Shown: positions 16,856 to 26,216, counted from the stretch's first letter. The stretch is DNA of 64,000 bases from Variovorax beijingensis (GCF_003951285.1 NZ_RXFQ01000001.1:248001-312000), one strand, 5' to 3'. Made by a program: numbers and translations. The notes: generated from the sequence alone by a model not told the origin.

Positions 16856-18409
16856 TCACCGGCGCACGAAACTGCGCAGCCGCACGCCCACGGCCGCGAG
16901 CACCGCGAAATAAAGCAGCGCCGCGCCGGCGATCAGCGCGGCCAGCAGGCCGATGCGATAAAAGCGCTGCTCGCGCAGGCCGATCCAGTCGAAGTAGCGC
17001 GAACCCCACGCCAGCAGGGCCGCCAGCACCAGCATGCCCGCCAGCACCTGCAGCGCGAACTTGCCCCAGCCGGGTTCAGGCTTGTAGCTGCCGCGGCGGA
17101 TCAGGCCGACCAGCAGCCAGATCGCATTGACCAGCGCGCCGATGGCGATGGTCAGCGTGAGCGCCGCATGCTGCAGCACCGGCACCAGGAAGAAATTGAG
17201 GACCTGGGTCAGCACCAGCACGCCCACGGCGATCAGCATGGGCGTGCGCGTGTCCTGCCTGGCATAGTAGCCGGGCGCGAGCACCTTGATGGCCACGAGG
17301 CCGATCAGCCCGACGCCGTAGCCCATCAGCGCCACGGTGGTGCGCCGCACGTCCTCGCCCTGGTAGGCGCCGTTGTGGAACAGCACGGCCACCAGCGGCT
17401 GGGCAAAGAGCAGCAGCGCGACGGCGCACGGCGCCGACAGCAGCACCACCAGCCGCAGGCCCCAGTCGAGCAGCGACGAATAGCGCGCATCGTCCTTGGC
17501 CGCGCGGGCGCCGGCCAGTTGGGGCATCAGCACCACGCCCAGCGCCACGCCGAGCATCGCGGTCGGGAATTCCATCAGGCGGTCGGCATTGCTCACCCAG
17601 GTCACGCTGCCGACCGCAAGGTGCGAGGCGATCTGCGTGTTGATGAGCAGCGAGATCTGCGCGACGCTCACGCCCAGCAGGGCGGGCAGCATCAGCTTCA
17701 GCACCTGGCGCGTGGTGGGATCGCGCCAGGCGTCGCCCAGCGCCTTGAAACTCGCGCCGATGCGCGGCATGAGGCCCAGCGCGCGCAGCGCCGGAATCTG
17801 GATGGCCAGCTGCAGCACGCCGCCGACCAGCACGCCCACGCACTGGGCATAGATCGGCTCGATGCCGTAGCGGCGGAACAGCGGCGCCCCGACGACGATC
17901 GCCAGGATCAGCGCGATGTTGAGCAGCACCGGCGAGGCGGCCGGCACCGCGAACTTGCGCCAGGTGTTCAGGATGCCGCCCGCCAGCGCCACGAGCGACA
18001 TGAAGCCGATGTACGGAAACATCCAGCGCGTCATGACCACGGCCGCATCGAAGCCCGCCAGCCCGCTGGCCATGGCCCATACCAGCAGGGGCGCGCCAAC
18101 CACGCCGGCCACGCAAACCACCACCAGCGCCCAGGCCAGCAGCGTGGCGACGTGGTCGATCAGCGCCTTGGCGCCCTCCTGGCCGGCCTCGGTCTTGCGC
18201 GCCGCGAGCACCGGCACGAAGGCCTGGCTGAAGGCGCCTTCGCCGAAAACCCGCCGGAACAGGTTGGGAATGCGAAAGGCGACGTTGAACGCGTCGGTCA
18301 GCGCGCTGACGCCGAACACCGAGGCAAAAAGCACGTCGCGCACGAGGCCCGTGATCCGCGAAGCGAGCGTCAGCAGGGATACGGTGGAAGCGGATTTGAA
18401 CAGGGACAC
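16856..18409 (-). CDS. murJ: Lipid II flippase MurJ
   Basis: MurJ (MviN) moves lipid II across the inner membrane for peptidoglycan synthesis. From a GTG start the protein has 517 residues and about 14 membrane segments. N-terminal family motifs are visible: STVSLLTLASRITGLVRDVL and PNLFRRVFGEGAFSQAFVPV. An upstream ATG would add 30 residues lacking a MurJ-like character, so GTG at 18409 (VSLFKSAS) is preferred. The gene is divergent from rpsT, as commonly seen in Burkholderiales. Confidence 0.95.
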   Translation of the reverse strand: MSLFKSASTVSLLTLASRITGLVRDVLFASVFGVSALTDAFNVAFRIPNLFRRVFGEGAFSQAFVPVLAARKTEAGQEGAKALIDHVATLLAWALVVVCVAGVVGAPLLVWAMASGLAGFDAAVVMTRWMFPYIGFMSLVALAGGILNTWRKFAVPAASPVLLNIALILAIVVGAPLFRRYGIEPIYAQCVGVLVGGVLQLAIQIPALRALGLMPRIGASFKALGDAWRDPTTRQVLKLMLPALLGVSVAQISLLINTQIASHLAVGSVTWVSNADRLMEFPTAMLGVALGVVLMPQLAGARAAKDDARYSSLLDWGLRLVVLLSAPCAVALLLFAQPLVAVLFHNGAYQGEDVRRTTVALMGYGVGLIGLVAIKVLAPGYYARQDTRTPMLIAVGVLVLTQVLNFFLVPVLQHAALTLTIAIGALVNAIWLLVGLIRRGSYKPEPGWGKFALQVLAGMLVLAALLAWGSRYFDWIGLREQRFYRIGLLAALIAGAALLYFAVLAAVGVRLRSFVRR

Positions 18410-18439
18410 GGGGCGAGTGTAGGGCCCGGCAAGCCTCGA

Positions 18440-18469
18440 TTCGGCGAAAAAGGCAACCCGGCCTATAAT
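18440..18469 (+). promoter_or_regulatory. Promoter candidate for rpsT
   Basis: A perfect -10 TATAAT at 18464-18469 is preceded, 18 bases away, by TTCGGC (18440-18445), a weak -35. It lies about 46 bases upstream of rpsT. The TTCGG -35 is also seen before rpsP. Confidence 0.55.
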
Positions 18470-18514
18470 GGAGGGCTTTGCTGCATCATCCTCAGACACC
18501 TAAGGAACTAAATC

Positions 18515-18829
18515 ATGGCATCCGCCAAGCCCAAGAAAAAGAACCCGCGCCTCGCCTCCGGCCGTAAGCGCGTCCGCCAGGACACCAAGCTCAACGCTGC
18601 GAACACCTCGCTGCGCTCCAAATACCGCACCGCCGTGAAGAATGTCGAAAAGGCCGTCCTGGCCGGCGACAAGACCAAGGCAAGCGAACTCTTCGCGAAG
18701 GCCCAGAGCATCGTCGACACCGTCGCCGACAAGGGCATCTTCCACAAGAACAAGGCAGCTCGCGACAAGAGCCGCCTGTCGGCGAAGGTCAAGGCCCTCG
18801 CCCTCGCGCCTGAAAAGGCCGCCGCCTGA
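18515..18829 (+). CDS. rpsT: 30S ribosomal protein S20
   Basis: The 104-residue, lysine- and alanine-rich protein starts [19 protein letters not shown] and includes [19 protein letters not shown] and [16 protein letters not shown], the S20 pattern. S20 binds the 5' domain of 16S rRNA. It is slightly longer than E. coli S20 (87) because of a C-terminal alanine-rich extension, common in beta-proteobacteria. It is monocistronic, with a clear TATAAT promoter and two hairpins after the stop. Confidence 0.97.
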
Positions 18830-18847
18830 CACCTGTCAGGCAAGCCC

Positions 18848-18867
18848 GGACCGGAATTCTCCGGTCC
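18848..18867 (+). repeat. Inverted repeat downstream of rpsT
   Basis: An 8-bp perfect stem (GGACCGGA with TCCGGTCC) and 4-base loop sits 18 bases after the rpsT stop. It has no T-run, so it may protect the 3' end rather than terminate. Confidence 0.5.
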
Positions 18868-18900
18868 GCCGTTTGATCGGGGTGCGCTGCAGCAAAGTGT

Positions 18901-18926
18901 AAAAAACCGCCTTCGGGCGGTTTTTT
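18901..18926 (+). terminator. Bidirectional rho-independent terminator
   Basis: A6-CCGCC-TTCG-GGCGG-T6: a GC stem closed by a UUCG loop with A and T runs on both sides. It can terminate rpsT rightward and the DUF3579 gene leftward. Confidence 0.88.
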
Positions 18927-18963
18927 CATGTCCGATCGCTTCCTGTCCGGGGAAGCCGCCCGC

Positions 18964-19293
18964 TCAGGCCTTGGGTGGCGCGCCCGGCACGTCGGGCACC
19001 AGGCAGGCCTCGGCCACCTGCAGGCCGTTGTCGCGCGCGAAATTCACGCAGAAGTCCCAGGCCATGGGTTCGACGTCGCGCAGCGCGCGGTTGACCACCA
19101 CGCACTTGACCCCGTTGATGGTGGTCGGAATGCACCAGGGCGAATAGCTCAGGTGGCTGCCCGGATAGGCGCCACCGGGACGGAAGGAGCACATCACGCC
19201 GGCCAGCCGCTCGGCCCAGTCGCTGGGGCGGAAAGTCCGGCCATCGTGGGTGATGCCCTGGATGAAGATTTCTTTGGCAGTGGGGGAAATCAT
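18964..19293 (-). CDS. DUF3579 domain-containing protein
   Basis: This 109-residue protein starts MISPTAKEIFIQGITHDGRT and has the pattern FRPSDWAERLAGVMCSF, HLSYSPWCIPTTINGVKCVV and VEPMAWDFCVNFARDNGL, which I recognise as the DUF3579 family of beta-proteobacteria. No function is known. It is divergent from argD-argF, a recurring neighbourhood in Burkholderiales, and ends at a shared terminator with rpsT. The start at 19293 is chosen because sequence before it does not look like this family. Confidence 0.8.
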   Translation of the reverse strand: MISPTAKEIFIQGITHDGRTFRPSDWAERLAGVMCSFRPGGAYPGSHLSYSPWCIPTTINGVKCVVVNRALRDVEPMAWDFCVNFARDNGLQVAEACLVPDVPGAPPKA

Positions 19294-19453
19294 CGTTGAA
19301 TGAGGCGCCCGCAGCAGGTGCTGCGGTGCAACAAGCGATTCTATCCGGGCGCCTTTCGCCTCCCGGGCAGCGGGCATTGCTGTAATGCGGAATCCTCAAC
19401 GAAGCCGTCAAACCGCACGCCTAGAATCCGCGGTTCCCTATCTGGAGAACCGA

Positions 19454-20662
19454 ATGAGCGCTACCGCCCAGCCCACCTCGCCCCACGTCATGAACACCTA
19501 CGGTCGCCTGCCGATCGCGCTGTCGCACGGCCAGGGCTGCCGAGTCTGGGACACCGCGGGCAAGGCCTACCTCGACGGCCTCGGCGGCATTGCCGTGAAC
19601 ACGCTGGGCCACAACCATCCCGAGCTGGTGCCCGCGCTGCAGGACCAGATCAGCAAGCTGATCCACAGCTCCAACTACTACCACGTGCCCGGCCAGGAGC
19701 AGCTGGCCGCCAAGCTGACCGAGCTGTCGGGCCTGACCAACGCCTTCTTCTGCTGCACCGGCCTGGAAGCCAACGAGGCAGCCCTGAAGCTCGCGCGCAA
19801 GTTCGGCCACGACAAGGGCATCGAACGGCCCGAGATCGTGGTGTACGAAGCCGCGTTCCACGGCCGCAGCATCGCCACGCTGTCGGCCACGGGCAACCCG
19901 AAGGTGCAGGCCGGCTTCGGCCCGCTGGTCGAGGGCTTCATCCGCGTGCCGCTGAACGACATCGAGGCGCTGAAAAAGGCCACCGAAGGCAACCCCAACG
20001 TGGTCGCCGTGTTCTTCGAAACCATCCAGGGCGAAGGCGGCATCAACCCGATGCGCTGGGAATACCTCAAGCAGGTGCGCGCCCTGTGCGACCAGCGCGA
20101 CTGGCTCATGATGATCGACGAAGTGCAATGCGGCATGGGCCGCACCGGCAAGTGGTTTGCGCACCAGTGGGCCGGCATCAAGCCGGACGTGATGCCGCTG
20201 GCCAAGGGCCTGGGCTCGGGCGTGCCGATCGGCGCCGTGGTGGCCGGCCCCCGGGCTGCCAACATCTTCGGCCCCGGCAACCATGGCACCACCTTCGGCG
20301 GCAACCCGCTCGCGATGCGCGCCGGCATCGAGACCATCCGCATCATGGAAGAGCACAAGCTGCTCGAGAACGCCGCCGCCGTGGGCGAGCACCTGAAGGC
20401 CGCGCTCGAACGCGAAATCGGCGGCCTGGCCGGCGTGAAGGAGATCCGCGGCCAGGGCCTGATGCTGGGCATCGAACTCGACCGGCCCTGCGGCGTGATC
20501 CTGAACCGCGCCTGCGACGCCGGCCTTCTGCTGAGCGTGACGGCCGACAAGGTGATCCGCCTCGTGCCGCCGCTCATCCTGAGCATTGCCGAGGCCGACG
20601 AGATCGTCGCGATCCTCGCGCCCATCGTCAAAACATTCCTGTCGGAGCCCGCAGCGCAATGA
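19454..20662 (+). CDS. argD: Acetylornithine transaminase
   Basis: ArgD converts N-acetylglutamate semialdehyde to N-acetylornithine (arginine pathway) with PLP. The 402-residue class-III aminotransferase has HSSNYYHVPGQEQLAAKLTE, CCTGLEANEAALKLARK, the Asp of the MIDEVQCGMGRTG motif and the PLP lysine, about residue 251, in LAKGLGSGVPIGAV, then GTTFGGNPLA. The start at 19454 (MSATAQPTSPHVMNTYGRLP) follows GGAG. It overlaps argF by four bases, so the two are coupled. Some ArgD enzymes also act as succinyldiaminopimelate transaminase. Confidence 0.95.
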   Translation: MSATAQPTSPHVMNTYGRLPIALSHGQGCRVWDTAGKAYLDGLGGIAVNTLGHNHPELVPALQDQISKLIHSSNYYHVPGQEQLAAKLTELSGLTNAFFCCTGLEANEAALKLARKFGHDKGIERPEIVVYEAAFHGRSIATLSATGNPKVQAGFGPLVEGFIRVPLNDIEALKKATEGNPNVVAVFFETIQGEGGINPMRWEYLKQVRALCDQRDWLMMIDEVQCGMGRTGKWFAHQWAGIKPDVMPLAKGLGSGVPIGAVVAGPRAANIFGPGNHGTTFGGNPLAMRAGIETIRIMEEHKLLENAAAVGEHLKAALEREIGGLAGVKEIRGQGLMLGIELDRPCGVILNRACDAGLLLSVTADKVIRLVPPLILSIAEADEIVAILAPIVKTFLSEPAAQ

Positions 20663-21594
20663 CGACCGCCACCACGCCCAACGCCATCCGCCACTACCTG
20701 CAGTTCTCGGACTTCACCGCCGACGAGTACACCTACCTCTTCGATCGCATGGCGATCATCAAGAAGAAGTTCAAGACCTACGAGAAGCACCAGCCGCTGA
20801 CCGACCGCACGCTGGCCATGATCTTCGAGAAGGCCAGCACGCGCACCCGCGTGAGCTTCGAGGCGGGCATGTACCAGCTCGGCGGCAGCGTGGTGCACCT
20901 GACCACCGGCGACAGCCAGCTCGGCCGCGCCGAGCCCATCGAGGACAGCGCCAAGGTCATCAGCCGCATGGTCGACCTCGTGATGATCCGCACCTACGAG
21001 CAGACCAAGATCGACACCTTCGCCGCGCATTCGCGCGTGCCGGTCATCAACGGCCTGACCAACGAATTCCACCCCTGCCAGATCCTCGCGGACATCTTCA
21101 CCTACATCGAGCACCGCGGCTCCATCCAGGGCAAGACGGTGGCCTGGGTGGGCGACGGCAACAACATGGCCAACACCTGGCTGCAGGCCAGCGAGATCCT
21201 CGGCTTCAAGGTGCACGTGAGCACGCCCAGCGGCTACGAGGTCGACCAGTCGGTGGCGGGCCTGCGCTCGGCCGACAGCTACCAGGTCTTCAAGGACCCG
21301 ATGGAAGCCTGCCGCGGCGCCGACCTGGTCACCACCGACGTCTGGACCAGCATGGGCTACGAATCCGAGAACGAGGCCCGCCGCAAGGCCTTTGCCGACT
21401 GGTGCGTCGACGAGGACATGATGCGCATCGCCCAGCCCGACGCCCTCTTCATGCACTGCCTGCCCGCGCACCGCGGCGAGGAAGTGCAGGCCGAGGTCAT
21501 CGACGGCCCGCAGTCGGTGGTGTGGGACGAGGCCGAGAACCGGCTCCATGCGCAGAAGGCGCTGATGGAGTTTCTGCTGCTGGGGCGGCTGTAG
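20659..21594 (+). CDS. argF: Ornithine carbamoyltransferase
   Basis: ArgF makes citrulline from ornithine and carbamoyl phosphate. The 311-residue protein contains the carbamoyl-phosphate loop STRTRVSFE near residue 58, HPCQILAD near 137, and the ornithine-site HCLPAHRGEEV near 265. The ATG overlaps the argD stop (ATGA). Length is normal for anabolic OTCases. A transcription end is not obvious; the S9 peptidase gene converges on it, with 21 bases between stops. Confidence 0.96.
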   Translation: MTTATTPNAIRHYLQFSDFTADEYTYLFDRMAIIKKKFKTYEKHQPLTDRTLAMIFEKASTRTRVSFEAGMYQLGGSVVHLTTGDSQLGRAEPIEDSAKVISRMVDLVMIRTYEQTKIDTFAAHSRVPVINGLTNEFHPCQILADIFTYIEHRGSIQGKTVAWVGDGNNMANTWLQASEILGFKVHVSTPSGYEVDQSVAGLRSADSYQVFKDPMEACRGADLVTTDVWTSMGYESENEARRKAFADWCVDEDMMRIAQPDALFMHCLPAHRGEEVQAEVIDGPQSVVWDEAENRLHAQKALMEFLLLGRL

Positions 21595-21615
21595 GCCGCA
21601 AAGCCCTGGGCTCGG

Positions 21616-23610
21616 TCAGAAGGCCCAGGCGCCCAGCTGGTAGTAGTCGAAGCCGGCGCTGCGACCGCCCAGGCAGCCGGCCAGGAAGTCCTCGGTTTCG
21701 CGGTACATCTTCAGGTTGTTGTTCCACTTGTAGTTGCCGTGCCCGTCACCGCCGAAGGTGACGAAGCGCACGGTCTTGCCATGCTCGCGCAGCGCCTGCA
21801 CCATGCGCTGCGACTGCTCCAGCTTGACCCTCACGTCGTTGACGCCGTGCATGACCAGGATGGGCACGCGCGCGTTGGCAGCCATGTACACGGGTGACCT
21901 GGCGTCCATGGCCTTGCGCTGCACCGGATCGGCCGGATCGCCCACGTAGCGCTTCCACCACGGAAGGCCGAGCGCCCAATAGGGCGGCGCGGTTTCCAGC
22001 AGGCGCGCCAGGTCCGACACGCCCACCACGTCGACCGCGCAGGCGAACACCTCCGGCGTCAGCGTGGCCCCCAGCAGCGCCGCGTAGCCGCCATAGCTGG
22101 CGCCCCAGACCGCCACCCGCGCCGGATCGGCCACGCCCTGCTGCACCGCCCAGCGCACGCCGTCGACCAGGTCGTCGTGCATGCGGCCGGCGAACTCGCC
22201 CACGGCTTTCTCCATGAAGGCACGCCCATAGCCGGTGGAACCGCGGTAATTGAGCTGCAGCACCGCATAGCCGCGGTTGGCCAGGAACTGCTGCAGCCCG
22301 CGGCTGTTGCCGCTGGCCGACCAGCCGTCGCGCGCCCACGGGCCGCCATGGACCAGCAGGACCATGGGCAGGCCCCGCGCCGGCACCCCGGGCGGCAGCG
22401 TCAGGTAGCCGTTGATCGTCAAGCCATCGCGCGCCTGGAAGCGCACCGGGCGCTTTTCGCCCAACGCGTCGGCGAGAAGGTTCAGGCTGGTCTGCCCCAG
22501 CAGTTCGGGCGCCGCATCCGGGCCGCTCACCAGGTAGAAGCGGGTGCCGCGATCGGTGCCGACGCTCACCGTCATGGCCTGTTCGGCATCGTCCAGGCTG
22601 TTGACGTGGATGGCGGCCGGGCGGCCTTCGCCCAAAGGCTCCAGGCGTGCCTGCAAGGCGGCATCCAGGTACTTCTGGACGGGGTAGCCGGGCTCGGCGT
22701 GAACCATCAGGGGCCGTCCGCTGTTGCGGCTCACGAGGACCCGCGAGATGTCGACCTCGGGGTTCGACTCCACCACGGTCTCCTGGCCCGTCGCAAGATC
22801 CAGCCGGACCAGCGCCGACTTGTCGCGTCCGCGTGCCGACAGCGCCCAGGCCATGCTGCCCTGCGGATCGATCTCGACCACGTAGAGGGACTCTTCGCGG
22901 CCCCAGCGCACGGTGGTGTGCCAGCCCTCGTCCTGGCCCGGCGCGCCCGGCAGTTGCAGCCATGCCCCGCCATCGTCGCTCTGCACGCGGCCGCGGAGGG
23001 TGCCGCCGCGGTCCACCAGCCAGCCGGTGACAGTGCCCGGATTGGCAGCCATGCGCGTGCGCTGGCCGGATGCGAGGTCGACCAGGAAGGGCTCGAAGAC
23101 TTTCTTGTCGCGCAGGTTGGCCTGCAGCACCACCCGTGCGGTGCCGCGGATCGTGCGCTGCAGCGAGGCGCGCGTGTCCGCCTCGGGGAACAGCGAAACC
23201 GGCGCGCCGAACCCCTCCGCCTGGTCGACCGTCACCGCGAACCAGCGGGTGTTCTCGCTGCCATCCGGATCCCTGCTCAGCAGCAGGCGGCGGCCGTCGC
23301 CCGACCAGGCCAGGCTCCCGGCCCGCACCCGCAATGCGCGTGCATCGTCGCGCCCCAGCGTCTTGACCCAGACCGCCGGCCAGAGTCCGCTCGTGCCGAG
23401 CCAGGCCAGGCGCCGGCCGTCGGGCGAGATGCGGTAGTTGCCGCTGCCCTCGGTGTTGGCGACGAAGTCGCGCACGGGGATCAGCGGCGGCAGTTGCGCC
23501 TTCTGCTGCGCTTCCTGCAGCGCGGGATGGCGCGGCGGCGTGCCGCAGCCGGCCAGCCAGAGGGTGCCTGCCGCCAGCAACGGCAGCCAGGCGCGGTGGG
23601 TGATGTGCAT
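21616..23610 (-). CDS. S9 family prolyl-oligopeptidase-type peptidase, predicted lipoprotein
   Basis: The 664-residue protein has a lipoprotein signal peptide with lipobox LAGC (Cys22), so it is probably anchored to a membrane in the periplasm. Residues about 45-390 form a WD40-like beta-propeller (YRISPDGRRLAWLG). The C-terminal alpha/beta hydrolase carries MVLLVHGGPWARDG, the nucleophile GASYGGYAALLG (Ser505), Asp near 591 in GVNDVRVKLEQSQ and His near 624 in GGDGHGNYKW. It is divergent from a two-component system. Such enzymes cleave short peptides, often after proline; the substrate is unknown. Confidence 0.88.
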   Translation of the reverse strand: MHITHRAWLPLLAAGTLWLAGCGTPPRHPALQEAQQKAQLPPLIPVRDFVANTEGSGNYRISPDGRRLAWLGTSGLWPAVWVKTLGRDDARALRVRAGSLAWSGDGRRLLLSRDPDGSENTRWFAVTVDQAEGFGAPVSLFPEADTRASLQRTIRGTARVVLQANLRDKKVFEPFLVDLASGQRTRMAANPGTVTGWLVDRGGTLRGRVQSDDGGAWLQLPGAPGQDEGWHTTVRWGREESLYVVEIDPQGSMAWALSARGRDKSALVRLDLATGQETVVESNPEVDISRVLVSRNSGRPLMVHAEPGYPVQKYLDAALQARLEPLGEGRPAAIHVNSLDDAEQAMTVSVGTDRGTRFYLVSGPDAAPELLGQTSLNLLADALGEKRPVRFQARDGLTINGYLTLPPGVPARGLPMVLLVHGGPWARDGWSASGNSRGLQQFLANRGYAVLQLNYRGSTGYGRAFMEKAVGEFAGRMHDDLVDGVRWAVQQGVADPARVAVWGASYGGYAALLGATLTPEVFACAVDVVGVSDLARLLETAPPYWALGLPWWKRYVGDPADPVQRKAMDARSPVYMAANARVPILVMHGVNDVRVKLEQSQRMVQALREHGKTVRFVTFGGDGHGNYKWNNNLKMYRETEDFLAGCLGGRSAGFDYYQLGAWAF

Positions 23611-23725
23611 CGGTCTCCTCCTTGTGCGTTGTCATTCTGCGAAAACCCAGCTTAAGAACAGCCAAAGAGCAGACCTCGCGCTGCGCTTTGGCTTCCCTTT
23701 GGCTGCGTCCCCGCAGAATCCTGCC

Positions 23726-24382
23726 ATGCACCTCCTGCTCATCGAAGACGACCTGGACCTGGGCCCCGCGCTGCAGGCCGCGCTCAAGGTCGAGGGGCTC
23801 AGCAGCGAATGGCGGCGGCGCGCGGCGGATGCGCCGCCGCGCCTGGACGACGCCCAGTTCGACTGCGTGCTGCTCGACCTGTCGCTGCCCGACGGGAGCG
23901 GCTTCGACCTGTTGCGGCGATGGCGCCATGCCGGCGGCCAGACGCCGGTGATCGTCATCACCGCACGCTCGGCACTGGACGACCGGCTGGCCGGCCTGGA
24001 CGGCGGCGCGGACGATTTCGTGGTCAAGCCCTTTGCCACCGCCGAGCTGATCTCGCGCATCCGCGCGGTGCTGCGGCGCAGCGCGCGCCAGGCCAGCGAC
24101 AGCTGGACCCTGGGCGATTTGGTGATCGAGCCGCGCCGGCATCGGGTGCAGCTGGCGGGGCAAGCCGTGGCCCTGTCGCAGCGCGAGTTCCAGGTCCTGC
24201 TGGAACTGGCGCGCGAGCCCGGCGCCGTGGTCGCCAAGAGCAGCCTGGCGCAGCGGCTCGCCCCGTTGGGCGATCCGATGGATTTCGCTGCCATCGAGGT
24301 GCACATGTCCAACCTGCGCCGCAAGATCGGCGCCGAGCGCATCCGCACCGTGCGCGGCGTGGGTTACCTGCTGGAATCATGA
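23726..24382 (+). CDS. OmpR-family response regulator (QseB-like)
   Basis: The 218-residue protein has an N-terminal receiver domain with acidic pair Asp8-Asp9 (LLIEDDLDLG), phosphoacceptor Asp51 (CVLLDLSLPDGSG) and Lys101 (DFVVKPFATAEL), and a C-terminal winged-helix DNA-binding domain (FQVLLELAREPGAVV, MSNLRRKIGAERIRTVRGVG). It overlaps the histidine kinase gene by four bases, so they form a two-component pair. The regulator is divergent from the S9 peptidase lipoprotein, which may be a target. Confidence 0.92.
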   Translation: MHLLLIEDDLDLGPALQAALKVEGLSSEWRRRAADAPPRLDDAQFDCVLLDLSLPDGSGFDLLRRWRHAGGQTPVIVITARSALDDRLAGLDGGADDFVVKPFATAELISRIRAVLRRSARQASDSWTLGDLVIEPRRHRVQLAGQAVALSQREFQVLLELAREPGAVVAKSSLAQRLAPLGDPMDFAAIEVHMSNLRRKIGAERIRTVRGVGYLLES

Positions 24383-25794
24383 GCACCACTGCCAGCGATA
24401 CGGCACGCCGCTCCATGAGCCGTTGGCGCGCTGCGCTGCAGCCCTCCCTGGTGCGCCGCAGCGCCGTGGCGGTGCTGCTGGCCTTCGTGCTGATCTGGGC
24501 CGCGTTGCTGGCCTACCTTTATCTGGAGCGCGTTCGCGTGCGCGTGCAGGACCCCGGCCTGCAGCGCTTCGCCGGCGCCTTGCAGGCGTCGATGGTGCAT
24601 CTGCACACGCGCGACCAGGCCGTGGCCTTCGTCGATGCCAGCGCCACCTGGCTGAACATCCGCCGGCGCGAGTTCGGCCGCCTGCCCGGCGCCTTCGAAT
24701 TCGAACTGCTCGACCGGGACGGCACCCGCATCCATGCCACGGACGGCTTGGCGATCGAGCGCCTCCCCGCCATCACCCGTCCGTTGCAGCAGATCGAGCT
24801 GCGAGGCACGCGCTATGTGCTGGCACAGGCCCGCACGCCGCAGTGGACGCTCAACATCGCCGAGCCGATGCGAAGCGACAGCGCCTTTCTTGCCTACAAC
24901 GGCGCTGCCTTGCTGCCCTACCTGGGCATCGCGTTGCCGCTGGTGCTGCTGGCGATCTGGCTGCCCATTCGCAGCGGGCTGCGCCCGCTACAGGAACTGG
25001 CCGATCGCATCGCCGCGCGCGACGCGGCCGACCTGCGCCCCGTCGGCGTCGCGGCGCGGCACCGCGAACTCGTGCCGCTGGTGAACGCGCTGGACGCCCT
25101 GCTGGCGCGCATGCGCGGGCAACTCGAGCGCGAACGCGCCTTCGTGCAGGACGCGGCCCACGAGATCCGCACGCCGCTGGCCGTGATCAACGCACAGGCC
25201 CATGTGCTGGCGCAGGCCACCGATGCAGCGCAGCGCGCCCAAGCCGAGGCGGAGCTGAACCTCGCCATCGCACGCACTTCGCACCTCGCGCAGCAACTGC
25301 TCGACCTGGCCGCGCTGGACCGCGCCGGCACCACGCCGGCCTCCCGCATCGACCTGGCGCACTGGATGCGCACCCTGCTCGGCCATGCGGCCCAGACAGC
25401 GCTGCGCGACGGCCGCGAACTGTCGCTGGACGCGCCCGACACCCTGCACGGCCGCATCGACCTGCCGGCCATGGAATCGATCGTGCGCAACCTGGTGGAC
25501 AACGCGCTGCGGCACGGCGTGCCGGGCAGCAGCATCGCCGTGAGCTTGCGCACCGAAGACAGCCACCTGCTCGTGGAAGTCCGCGATGATGGCCCCGGCA
25601 TTCCCATGGCGCAGCGTGCGCACGCGTTCGAGCGCTTCCATCGCGGCGGCGAAGCTCGCGCCAGCGGCGCCGGGCTGGGCTTGTCGATCGTGCGCCAGGC
25701 GGCGCTGCGCCTGGGCGGCGGCGTCGAGATCGTGGAGGGGCTGCAGGGCCGCGGCGTCGGCTTTCGGGTCCGCCTGCCGTGGAGTGCGGCCTGA
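24379..25794 (+). CDS. Sensor histidine kinase
   Basis: This 471-residue inner-membrane kinase has two transmembrane segments (about residues 29-49 and 176-196) flanking a periplasmic sensor of about 125 residues. A HAMP-like linker follows, then the H-box DAAHEIRTPLAVINAQ with His261, the N-box SIVRNLVDNALRHG, and G-boxes RDDGPGI and GAGLGLSIVRQA. It partners the response regulator immediately upstream (ATGA overlap). The periplasmic sensor has no motif I recognise, so the signal is unknown; layout resembles QseC/TctE-like kinases. Confidence 0.92.
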   Translation: MSTTASDTARRSMSRWRAALQPSLVRRSAVAVLLAFVLIWAALLAYLYLERVRVRVQDPGLQRFAGALQASMVHLHTRDQAVAFVDASATWLNIRRREFGRLPGAFEFELLDRDGTRIHATDGLAIERLPAITRPLQQIELRGTRYVLAQARTPQWTLNIAEPMRSDSAFLAYNGAALLPYLGIALPLVLLAIWLPIRSGLRPLQELADRIAARDAADLRPVGVAARHRELVPLVNALDALLARMRGQLERERAFVQDAAHEIRTPLAVINAQAHVLAQATDAAQRAQAEAELNLAIARTSHLAQQLLDLAALDRAGTTPASRIDLAHWMRTLLGHAAQTALRDGRELSLDAPDTLHGRIDLPAMESIVRNLVDNALRHGVPGSSIAVSLRTEDSHLLVEVRDDGPGIPMAQRAHAFERFHRGGEARASGAGLGLSIVRQAALRLGGGVEIVEGLQGRGVGFRVRLPWSAA

Positions 25795-25820
25795 CACACC
25801 GGGCGTTAGCATTCCTTCCG

Positions 25821-26138
25821 ATGAGCATGTCCACCTCCTGCCAGCAATGCGGCGCCTGCTGCGCCAGCTACCGCGTCGACTTCAGCATCCACGAACTCGA
25901 CGACAACGGCGGCAAGGTGCCGTCCGGCCTTGCGGTCGACGTGAACGGCGCCCTCTGCCGCATGCGCGGCACCGACCACACGCCGCCGCGCTGCGCCGCG
26001 CTCACCGGCAAGATCGGCCAGGCCGTGGCCTGTGGCATCTACGAATGGCGCCCCAACCCCTGCCATGAGCTGCAGGCCGGCAGCGGCGCCTGCGAGCGGG
26101 CCCGTGCGCGGCACGGGCTGCCGGGGCTGCCTTCCTGA
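25821..26138 (+). CDS. YkgJ-family cysteine cluster protein
   Basis: The 105-residue protein carries the CxxCGxCC-type cluster: CQQCGACCASYR near residue 6, then LCRMRG, CAALTG and CGIYEWRPNPCHEL. These spaced cysteines are proposed to bind zinc or an iron-sulfur cluster (family once called UPF0153); the exact role is unknown. It follows the two-component pair by 26 bases, and an ATG a few residues later (MSTS) would also serve. It is not obviously linked to the kyn genes, whose first gene starts 78 bases later. Confidence 0.8.
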   Translation: MSMSTSCQQCGACCASYRVDFSIHELDDNGGKVPSGLAVDVNGALCRMRGTDHTPPRCAALTGKIGQAVACGIYEWRPNPCHELQAGSGACERARARHGLPGLPS

Positions 26139-26216
26139 GCCGGTCGATCATCTCGTCACGCCGTGTGTTGGAAATAACCGACACCACGACGCCCCGCCCG
26201 GCGCTAACTTCGCGCC

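Noticed and set aside
23651-23656. CTTAAG, a possible half-site of a QseB/PmrA-type box before the response regulator
   Set aside because: Only one half is present; the expected second repeat is absent.
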